DNA from: JANSWP01 sp041941305
GTDB taxonomy: Bacteria; Bacteroidota; Bacteroidia; Chitinophagales; Saprospiraceae
Length of the DNA stretch: 20,547 nucleotides
Reading direction: 5' to 3'
Assembly (NCBI GenBank): GCA_041941305.1
Contig: JBGTQJ010000100.1
Span: forward strand, 1-20,547
The position numbers and the translations under genes are program-made. This document shows, piece after piece, positions 9,501-15,355 of this stretch (its first letter is position 1; each line of letters opens with the position of its first letter). The notes under the pieces were generated by a model. That model saw only the letters and a program-made list of their open reading frames with translations. It was not told where the DNA came from and made no database searches.

Positions 9501-10820
9501 AGTGAATTTGATTTGGGTAAAGCTGATGGCACTGTTATAGCCTGGGTGTTACCAACAATCAATAAGGTAGAAATTGTTACTCCAGAAGATCCTCCTAACA
9601 TCCATACAGGACCCATACCATTATACATACAAGACCCACCTAGTCCTCCAACCGTAGTAAAGGCTTGGGTAGATGCTGAAATTACCAAGGAATCTCGGGT
9701 GCAATATAATGGTTCCATTAAGTCTGTCCTTGGAGAAAACTTTGTAAGTGGTTCATATGAAAGGGAATTTGAATTTAAAGGGATTCGGTTTAAGGTGACA
9801 GGCACAATTGAAAATCAGAAAGGTACAAATGGAAAATCAGCATTGTTGTTCAAAAATTTTCGTTTGAGCTTTTATGCTCCAAATATTTTCACAAAGTGGG
9901 AAAGTAACAAGGAACTTTATGCCAAGGTATTAAAGAGTCAGGACTCATATATTGCTGCTGAAGTATTACCTAATGAAAAAGGATTAACTGGGAAAACGCG
10001 AATCTTTGTTAAGGTGGATATTCCTGGCTTGACCAGTGTTGAGAAACCAGCAATCAGTCAATTGCGACAAGTTATTATTAAGGATACAGAATGTAGAGTT
10101 GGTTATCCAATCAGTCATCTAGGAGAAGTTAGAAGAGAATCCATAATTCAAATGGATAATAAATTCGTGGATAATCCTACTGAGCATGCTATTGGTTCCC
10201 CATTTAGTGCTGCATTCAGAAAAGTAAATCACCCTTTGGCTAAAGCTATTAATATTTCAAAGGCACGAACAGGATTATTTCCCGAAAACCAGTTATTGTC
10301 AAAAATTGGCCCCTGGTCAGCAGGCTGGATATATTTTATTGAATATCCAGTAAATGATCCTGAGTTATGCATTTGTGTACTACAGGAATCCTCTACCGAA
10401 ACCGATAGCAAAGGCAGAGATGTGAGAAATCGACCAATCATTAATCAAGTTGGTGCTTCAATAAGTTATGTAGCTGGGCAATATAAAAATTCAGAAAATC
10501 AACCTTTGAAATTTGCTTTGGTTTTTGCAAAAGTACGCGGCTGGGCAAATGTAAAGAATGCAGGATTATATATTGAACGGGTTTCTCAAAGGTTATCTAT
10601 AATGGATAAGAATACCAATAAATATAAAATGACTGTTTCGCATCACATGCAACTAGGTATGGATACAAGAATGATTAATCAACAGAAGGCATATGTCAAA
10701 GGCGGATTAACTGCATCATCCATGGGTGAAGTAGGGGAAGAATTCAGCCATAGAAGTCCACTGAGTGCTTTAGATTTTTTTAAAGGTCAAAGGCAAACCC
10801 ATATAATTAAAATTGATTAG
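6579..10820 (+). CDS. Giant secreted protein with repeated beta-rich modules, function unknown
   Basis: 1413 residues starting 4 nt after the OmpA-fusion stop, so the two genes are almost certainly one transcript. The N-terminus has a basic stretch and a hydrophobic core (WVVGLICLFLTDISLG), a probable signal peptide ending near residue 34. The middle carries at least three related modules starting near residues 295, 416 and 572. Each opens with a (L/V)D(L/I)-x-(I/F) strand followed by G-(V/I)-(P/T); modules 1 and 3 share a GGIV turn, and modules 1 and 3 close with RLTV. A more diverged module probably precedes them (about 175-293). Module 2 contains an Asn/Asp-rich segment (NDNDDNGNGEKDLND, near 440) that could bind calcium. 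The last 400 residues, with four Cys, are not recognised. No type IX secretion C-terminal signal is evident. Likely a structural or adhesive partner of the upstream protein, but that is inference from linkage. Confidence 0.85.
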   Translation: MKPSALFKQIVVNSILKKWVVGLICLFLTDISLGETPDIIGEWQIVTNSNSKKIILKISMVEEKVILKFPSGVEYTGDLEGNQLKLSRLPTTKDWQRWLKNQDGDKRDKILQCHDRVLGNLEEYPNYKIKLEFTLSEDGQKLSGKYFYAPTPNCRESGEIILHGGKKTKDITLKKVPDADLKLISIIDAKDSEVHLFGPPEVTLFTSPFIKQDAPIYALKFDIGSDKASGTVRSDDSDILEFVKEEFTSEDANNNIISRRFVLKDTDGIVEISVNLNSATGRKLNKKFRIMVQQLDLEIEGVPDYAEFDIGGIVRLGEMKKLNLTFPKKPGFLKSQEVYIGLKAPEGMSNIEIWTDNPVELISLPVKWTSGDAPKTLYVKGIGKSTHFRDIRLVLTSTTSVEIMAFEEVRLTVVDLDINFPGITESQEDFTYGFTGMNDNDDNGNGEKDLNDITSSGKADPNLQKLNIKVDPPLPLTFGKVELQIQRSSEFSIWNNNVKDKKEILIDGLSQNKIVRLEPSEQMKPVYLEGLSDVHPPGKITLELFPQLLVDGSKRLVGFTIKDQIQVVGVQVDINIVGVPDEGNDEYQKGGIVKIVEYDTNELDEENLTELTLKLSPNGIDDNGKTKLSIVKGLKHIKLWKKEGGEYQPLALEVDESDKENKESTASIEFPNEGFIPSSLFVQGIETSEPKAVEIELAYFRPDKKLANFQSIHTDKIRLTVEDHRPPPVELELSPGLIVVPYDPRKQEAYKELQVRMITTHEGKKVDVTTHDETHYHWIQHSDLINRFDPEIPIANIHIDEKGKLKITSPGVQLIQATYGESKVKSNFTLVLAGIELKDIKLKPESFVSTPIGFVADDPWLILTSVNNGLTNKGFIHLEDVTFETIGGGYNFNLKKFGENLKPIEKNLNPKAKVFIFLAKGILKYIGTQALTFDPQNNNVVTVNGASDNDTYFTDGVTYANQPGITGITATLDLSEFDLGKADGTVIAWVLPTINKVEIVTPEDPPNIHTGPIPLYIQDPPSPPTVVKAWVDAEITKESRVQYNGSIKSVLGENFVSGSYEREFEFKGIRFKVTGTIENQKGTNGKSALLFKNFRLSFYAPNIFTKWESNKELYAKVLKSQDSYIAAEVLPNEKGLTGKTRIFVKVDIPGLTSVEKPAISQLRQVIIKDTECRVGYPISHLGEVRRESIIQMDNKFVDNPTEHAIGSPFSAAFRKVNHPLAKAINISKARTGLFPENQLLSKIGPWSAGWIYFIEYPVNDPELCICVLQESSTETDSKGRDVRNRPIINQVGASISYVAGQYKNSENQPLKFALVFAKVRGWANVKNAGLYIERVSQRLSIMDKNTNKYKMTVSHHMQLGMDTRMINQQKAYVKGGLTASSMGEVGEEFSHRSPLSALDFFKGQRQTHIIKID

Positions 10821-10967
10821 AGTTTGGAAAACAATCTCCATTTGAGTGTTCTTCAGTCAACTAATATACTCAAAAGAGAAATACCACTGAAAGAAAGCCT
10901 TCTCGTATTTTGTTCATGCTTGGACTCAGGGATGTTTTCCATATTGTGAAAAAAACCTGCAATTCAT

Positions 10968-10997
10968 TGATCACAAATAGGCATTCCAGTCTATTTA
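10968..10997 (+). promoter_or_regulatory. Copy 3 of the shared intergenic motif (before lysine-rich gene)
   Basis: TGATCACAAA, 14-nt spacer, TATTTA, ending 54 nt before ATG 11051, exactly the distance seen for copy 2. The spacer shares ATTCCA with copy 4. This and copies 4 and 5 have identical first and second boxes and define the consensus. Confidence 0.65.
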
Positions 10998-11050
10998 AAA
11001 ATATGATATGGCTAATAGTATCGAATTAAAACATCAAAAAATCATTAATT

Positions 11051-12697
11051 ATGAAATTCTCGAATTCAAGATTTAGAAAATTAGGCTTATTAACTGTCTT
11101 GGTATTTATATTAGGGCTAACAGATACATCCGCTCAGATAGGGATGAAAGGTGCAATAGAAAGCATTTTTGGGCTTGAACAAAATACCAATGGAAACATT
11201 AAGGCTCAACAAGAAACAACGAAGGTTTTGTCAAAGGAAGAAGAGGAAGATGTCATTAAATACAACCTTTCAAATATTAGTAAAATTGGAAAAGTGAATG
11301 ACAGGATGGATGAGGTTTTAGAAGGGCTGGAGGAGAATAAAGAACAAGAGGAAGAAGATGATGAGGAAGATCTGCTAAAGCAGGATTTAGAAGAAGCTTT
11401 AGATAGTTTGAAAAAAATTGAAAGCTTGTTGGAAGAAACAAGTATAATGGAAAGTGGACGTTTATGGGAGCTAAAAGAAGAACAGGAAAATTTAATTAGG
11501 CAATTAGAAGATGAGCTAGACTACCTGGATGAGTCCAGGAATCAGGTACTCGATCAATTAAACGAAGAAGCTGAAAAAAATGCAGCAGAAGAATATGAAA
11601 ATTCTACTGTCCGAATCGATGGAGAGCTAGGAACTCCTGAATCAGAATCCCCTAATATCACTTCTCCGGAAGAAATTAGGGAAAGCATCCTTGAGAAGCA
11701 TAGAATTGCAATTGCTGAAAGAATGCTAGAAGATCCAAACCTTAATTCAACTCAGAAGAAAGCACTTAGAGATTATCTTGAAAAAGCTAAAGCCAAAAAA
11801 CAAAAAGAGGATTTTGATTCTTATAAACACCCCAAAACCGATAAAAGTCAAAAAGGTAAAGAAGCAACAGGTCCAAAAAAGCCCAAAGCAACACCCGACA
11901 AAGGGAAAAAAGGAAAAAGGAACTCAAGCTCATCGAAACCCAGGACCAAATCCAGTTCAGAGAAAAAAGGAAAAGGAGGCTCAAGTTCATCATATCCCAG
12001 GACGAAACCCAAGTCTGGGAAAAAAGGAAAAGGTAACTCAGGTACAGCGAAACCAGCTACAAAACCTGAGTCTGGGAAAAAGGGAAAAGGTAACTCAGGT
12101 TCATCAAATTCTGGAACGAAACCTGCCCCTAGTAGTAATAATAGAACAAATGGAGCCCAATTAAATCCAGATTACCAGCGCCCGGAAAGGCCAGATAGAA
12201 GCGGATCTAAAAATACTTCTATCCCGATCGAATTGAATCAAGATAAGGAAGACCCAAGTAAAACTCAAGCAGAGAAAGAAAAAACACCAGCAATAGTCTT
12301 CCCCAAAAACACCTCTGACCCGGCTATTCAAACTGTGCTTAAAGATTACCTGGATGATAGTGCTTCTGATAAAAACCTGAGTGCTGATGAGAAAGTCCAG
12401 AAAATTGAAGAAACGATATATAACTTAAGTGACCCATACAACGACAGTGAAGAAGCTCAGGAATATCAAAACGGAAAAGCCGAATCTTTTGAGAAACTTA
12501 ATCCTGAGCAAGAACATAGGGAACGATTTATTGAAGCTTATGACAGATTAAATGGTGTAGATTTTCCTACCCCTGATTATTTTAAGAAAAGAATGGAAGC
12601 ATTTGAGAAAGCCAGGAGAAAGGCAAGGCGGGAACATTCAAGGAAATATGATGAAGGCGTCAAAAACGTAATCAGGCAGAAGCTTTTTGGAAATTAA
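11051..12697 (+). CDS. Exported acidic coiled-coil / lysine-rich repeat protein, function unknown
   Basis: 548 residues. Signal peptide 1-28 (core LGLLTVLVFILGLTDTSA, likely cleaved before Q29). Residues about 85-190 are very acidic (EEEDDEED) and heptad-like, a probable coiled coil. About 245-365 is low-complexity and strongly basic (Lys, Ser, Gly, Pro), including four tandem 19-residue repeats starting KKGK. The C-terminal 180 residues are charged and helical, with a shorter basic tail (KRMEAFEKARRKARREHSRK). The opposite charges of the two central regions suggest self-association or binding to a polyanion such as extracellular DNA or polysaccharide; that is inference. It has its own promoter-like motif and its own terminator, so it is probably monocistronic. 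No known family recognised. Confidence 0.82.
   Translation: MKFSNSRFRKLGLLTVLVFILGLTDTSAQIGMKGAIESIFGLEQNTNGNIKAQQETTKVLSKEEEEDVIKYNLSNISKIGKVNDRMDEVLEGLEENKEQEEEDDEEDLLKQDLEEALDSLKKIESLLEETSIMESGRLWELKEEQENLIRQLEDELDYLDESRNQVLDQLNEEAEKNAAEEYENSTVRIDGELGTPESESPNITSPEEIRESILEKHRIAIAERMLEDPNLNSTQKKALRDYLEKAKAKKQKEDFDSYKHPKTDKSQKGKEATGPKKPKATPDKGKKGKRNSSSSKPRTKSSSEKKGKGGSSSSYPRTKPKSGKKGKGNSGTAKPATKPESGKKGKGNSGSSNSGTKPAPSSNNRTNGAQLNPDYQRPERPDRSGSKNTSIPIELNQDKEDPSKTQAEKEKTPAIVFPKNTSDPAIQTVLKDYLDDSASDKNLSADEKVQKIEETIYNLSDPYNDSEEAQEYQNGKAESFEKLNPEQEHRERFIEAYDRLNGVDFPTPDYFKKRMEAFEKARRKARREHSRKYDEGVKNVIRQKLFGN
11906..12136 (+). repeat. Four tandem 57-bp (19-residue) repeats in the lysine-rich gene
   Basis: In-frame repeat units begin at 11906, 11963, 12020 and 12077, each starting with codons for KKGK followed by a Ser/Gly/Asn block and a PxTKP-like block. 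Units 3 and 4 are most alike at DNA level (shared GGTAACTCAGGT), which points to recent expansion. Unit number may vary between strains by slippage or recombination without breaking the frame. Confidence 0.8.
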
Positions 12698-12735
12698 GGC
12701 TAGATCTACTATACTTTCACTTAACAACCCTGGGG

Positions 12736-12780
12736 AAACGGGGAGAAAAGGCGATTAACAGCTTTTTCTCCCCGTTTTTT
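12736..12780 (+). terminator. Strong intrinsic terminator after the lysine-rich gene
   Basis: A stem pairs 12736-12752 with 12761-12777, with the core ACGGGGAGAAAA matched perfectly to TTTTCTCCCCGT, an 8-nt loop GATTAACA and one G-U pair. It is followed by an uninterrupted T tract to 12783. It lies 38 nt past the stop at 12697. Because the left arm is preceded by A residues, it is less effective in the reverse direction, where no gene needs it. Confidence 0.92.
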
Positions 12781-12960
12781 TTTAAGCCCTGTATTTGCTA
12801 TTTATCGGATGGAGATAACAATGAAATTTCATGGTTTAAATAATTGAGAAAAACAAGTATTAAAGAGAAAGAAAATACAGGTTGTTTGAAAGTGTGAACA
12901 CTTCATACGCTGACATCCACCCAATAAATTCTCAACGAAAGAAAAAAAATCGATTTAAAA

Positions 12961-12989
12961 TGATCACAAAATGAATTCCACACTATTTA
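12961..12989 (+). promoter_or_regulatory. Copy 4 of the shared intergenic motif (before CsgG-family gene)
   Basis: TGATCACAAA, 13-nt spacer, TATTTA, ending 42 nt before ATG 13031. The motif overlaps the alternative in-frame ATG at 12971, which argues that translation starts at 13031 and not there. The spacer shares ATTCCA with copy 3. Confidence 0.62.
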
Positions 12990-13030
12990 CTTATGAAAAC
13001 AAATTTCTTAATCATCTAAAAACTAGTATC

Positions 13031-14035
13031 ATGAAAAATATAATGATCTTTTTAGCCCTTGTTTTATTTGCTTGTATTCCCAATGCTTATACCCAGAAAA
13101 AATCAAAACAGGAATCTGTCCAGATTCGCTGTGAAGGGATGCCTTTTAATGATAAAATCATACTTGCGGTTTCTGATTTTGAAGTGACTGCTCCCTATTC
13201 AAGTACTATATCTGCAACTCAGGTAGGGACTGGCATGTCAGACATGTTGATGAATGCCTTGGTGAATACTGGTTGTTTCCGGGTAGTTGAGCGATCAAAA
13301 ATCAGAGAGGTTCAGTCAGAACAAAATTTTGCAAATGGTGGGGCATTTAATCATGCAACTGCAGCATCAATTGGAAAATTAACTGGTGCTCAATTGTTGG
13401 TTTTTGGAAACATTACTGAATTCAAAGAAAATGAAAGTGGGGTGGCTGTGGGGAAATTACCTAAGATATTTAAAAAGAAAGTACCTGCAATATTAGGTGG
13501 AATTGGAAAAATGAGTGGCCATGTAGGAATGATCATCAAGATAGTTGACGCAAACACAGGAGAGATTCTTATTTCTGAGTCATTGGATCATAAGGTCAAT
13601 AAAGTAGGAGCTGTAGGTGGTGCAAATATATTTGGAGTTCCTGCTGGAGGCTTGTTTTTTAAAAGTAAGGCTATGCAAGATGCAGTGGAACAATGCATTA
13701 TAAATGCAGTAGAACTTATCGCCGAGAAAAAAGACTATGTTTATGAGCAACGGGAGAACACACTGGCTTATAATGATCAGATGACTTTTCATAAAGCAGA
13801 GATAATACTTAGCAATGCTGATTATAACACACTGAGAAAGTTATCCAATTTTCTGAATGAACAGGAATCTGTTCAGGATGTGACTAAAAGTCTGAAGAAT
13901 GGAAGCGGCATTCTAAAACTTACCCATACAGATAGATTAGATCAAATTGTCGATGTAGTGGTAGACACCTTTAATGACATTTTTGCGGTGACCAGGTTTG
14001 AGGGGAATAAAGTGAATTTAAGGGTGATACTCTAA
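13031..14035 (+). CDS. CsgG/HfaB-family envelope protein
   Basis: 334 residues from ATG 13031; the frame opens at 12971, but the extra 20 residues precede a normal signal peptide and run through the promoter-like motif. The signal ends either as a poor lipobox (LFAC, Cys15, Phe at -2) or at NAYTQ. Residues about 40-245 match the CsgG fold: ILAVSDFEVT, a GMSDMLMNALV helix, CFRVVERSKIREV, LTGAQLLVFGNITEF, and IKIVDANTGEILIS. CsgG forms the outer-membrane pore for curli; many CsgG-like proteins in other bacteria have other, undefined envelope roles, and no curli subunit genes are visible here. The last 75 residues form a separate small alpha/beta domain (about 260-334). Caspase/DUF4384 genes and CsgG genes are often neighbours, as here. 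Confidence 0.88.
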   Translation: MKNIMIFLALVLFACIPNAYTQKKSKQESVQIRCEGMPFNDKIILAVSDFEVTAPYSSTISATQVGTGMSDMLMNALVNTGCFRVVERSKIREVQSEQNFANGGAFNHATAASIGKLTGAQLLVFGNITEFKENESGVAVGKLPKIFKKKVPAILGGIGKMSGHVGMIIKIVDANTGEILISESLDHKVNKVGAVGGANIFGVPAGGLFFKSKAMQDAVEQCIINAVELIAEKKDYVYEQRENTLAYNDQMTFHKAEIILSNADYNTLRKLSNFLNEQESVQDVTKSLKNGSGILKLTHTDRLDQIVDVVVDTFNDIFAVTRFEGNKVNLRVIL

Positions 14036-14120
14036 AATCAAGCAAATTGTCCCCTTAAAACCCTTTGAAGATTTAGGGAAGGCTCGATGCCCTCTCTAAA
14101 CATAAATTTAAAATTCGGGA

Positions 14121-14149
14121 TGATCCAATTTTCATACTGAACTCAATTA
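14121..14149 (+). promoter_or_regulatory. Possible weak copy of the shared motif before the small lipoprotein gene
   Basis: TGATCCAATT, 13-nt spacer, CAATTA. Matches the consensus 6/10 and 4/6 at the right spacing, but lies only 10-13 nt before the start codon, so any transcript would be nearly leaderless. It may be chance. Confidence 0.2.
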
Positions 14150-14161
14150 AATCGTTGAATG

Positions 14162-14734
14162 ATGAAACCATTGATCTTTTTATTTTGGATTGCTCTGGTG
14201 AGCTTAGTAAGTTGTACCAATGATAAGGTTGTAGAAACAGATCCAGTTAAGCTCTTCTCTTGTTCGACCCTTGATGAACCAACCAGGTTTGGAACAGCTA
14301 TTTACCAAAATGTATTGGATTTTGAAAAAGATCTGATTGCCGATGAATATTTGTCGAAAGATGGTAAAGGGTATATGAAGATATTCGAAAAAATGGCATT
14401 AACTGGAAGACCTGTTGTCCTGGGAGATTATGCGATTGAAGGTATTGATGACCGTTCTCCTTCTATCTTGAGATGCCTGATTTCCCATTACATAATAACC
14501 CATAGAGAAACATTTGAGGATGGTGGTAAAAAATTATTAAAATTAGCGGTACAAACCCAAAAGGAAATGACCTTTGAAAATGCAGGCAGCATTTTGGCGA
14601 AACACATTCTAGAAGCATTTAATGAAGAAGATTTTCAACAGGATGGTTACAAGATTATTTTCCTACTACATTTCTATTTCTCTTCAGATATGGTTGCTCT
14701 TCCAAGATTACCAGCTTTTCCTGAAGGGAATTGA
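14162..14734 (+). CDS. Small lipoprotein, function unknown
   Basis: 190 residues from ATG 14162; ATG 14159 directly before it is equally usable. A short hydrophobic signal ends in the lipobox LVSC (Cys18), followed by TNDK, so the protein should be lipid-anchored; Thr/Asn after Cys fits outer-membrane sorting rather than retention, with caution. The mature part is mostly helical with no motif I recognise; it ends RLPAFPEGN. It follows the CsgG gene by 126 nt on the same strand with no terminator in between, so it may be read through from that gene. Confidence 0.7.
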   Translation: MKPLIFLFWIALVSLVSCTNDKVVETDPVKLFSCSTLDEPTRFGTAIYQNVLDFEKDLIADEYLSKDGKGYMKIFEKMALTGRPVVLGDYAIEGIDDRSPSILRCLISHYIITHRETFEDGGKKLLKLAVQTQKEMTFENAGSILAKHILEAFNEEDFQQDGYKIIFLLHFYFSSDMVALPRLPAFPEGN

Positions 14735-14774
14735 ATCTCATTAAAAGAATTTCTTTAAGTTCCTTTCTAGCCGT

Positions 14775-14800
14775 CCGATGCCGATATCTATCGGCATCGG
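14775..14800. repeat. Perfect 26-nt palindrome, REP-like
   Basis: Arms CCGATGCCGATA and TATCGGCATCGG are exact reverse complements around a 2-nt centre (TC). It is GC-rich (15/26) in an AT-rich setting and the GC-rich patch extends to about 14815. There is no T tract, so it is not a standard terminator, although a hairpin here could protect the lipoprotein mRNA 3' end. Short GC-rich palindromes of this kind occur in many copies between genes in numerous bacteria; only one copy is in this window. Confidence 0.8.
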
Positions 14801-14890
14801 GAGCAGGTGCGGCGAAAGAACTCGTCATACATTTTGGAACACAACCCAATTTTCATTGAAGCAAATCATTGGAAAATAAAACCCAAAAAA

Positions 14891-15355
14891 ATGAAATATC
14901 AAGAAGCAAAAATTTTAAACGAACTCGAGAGCAGAGTCCGAAAAATGATGTGGGAAAAACTACCGGATAGTTATTTTTTTCACAATCTACAACACACCCT
15001 GGATGTTGTAAAAGCCTCAAAAATTATTGGAGAAGCTATTGAGCTTGGACACAGGGAACATTTTGTAGTTCAATTGGCTGCATGGCTCCACGATCTTGGT
15101 TACATTTATTCAGGGAAAGGTCATGAAAAAGAAAGTGCCAACTTGGCTGTGATTCTCCTTGTTGGACTGGATCTTGAAGATGCAATTATTGAAGAGGTTG
15201 TCTCCTGTATTTTGGCGACGGAGGATCCCCGAAACCCTTCTGCTGTTACGGAGCAAGTACTCTTAATAAACTTTTATACTATTCCACCAAAACAAAACCC
15301 GCCCAGTAATAAGGATCTCTATATTTCTTTCGCATACTTTGTTGTGCCTTATTGA
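14891..15355 (+). pseudogene. HD-domain metal-dependent phosphohydrolase gene, 3' end lost
   Basis: From ATG 14891 (a GTG at 14807 is in frame but would read out of the palindrome region). The N-terminal 124 residues look like a normal HD domain: SYFFHNLQHTLDVV, AAWLHDLGYIY with the HD pair, GHEKESANLA, and SCILATEDPRNPS. Family members continue after this helix with a CDADL-type segment carrying the last metal ligand. Here the similarity stops at EQVL near 15262 and the frame runs on as an unrelated tail of about 30 residues, which is the antisense of the CHAT gene's 3' end, to a stop at 15355. The last conserved Asp and the C-terminal helices are missing, so activity is doubtful. HD proteins hydrolyse phosphoester bonds of nucleotides; no substrate can be given. 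Confidence 0.7.

Larger units (their letters stand above)
12698..13030. other. 333-nt intergenic region between lysine-rich and CsgG genes
   Basis: Holds an intrinsic terminator (12736-12780) and copy 4 of the shared motif (12961-12989). The middle, about 12790-12955, is A-rich with no open frame worth calling. A short 5-bp inverted pair (AGTGT/ACACT, 12891-12902) lies in it, too small to interpret. Confidence 0.6.

Noticed and set aside
11778..12164. 128-residue plus-strand frame over the lysine-rich repeats
   Set aside because: It is a second-frame reading of the A/G-rich repeats; it has no independent start signal or domain.
14080..14100. Possible terminator between the CsgG and lipoprotein genes (AGGG ... 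CCCT)
   Set aside because: Only a 4-bp stem with an 11-nt loop and no T tract.
14807..14890. GTG start extending the HD protein by 28 residues
   Set aside because: The added residues have no HD-family character and read out of the palindrome patch; ATG 14891 follows an A-rich stretch typical of starts here.
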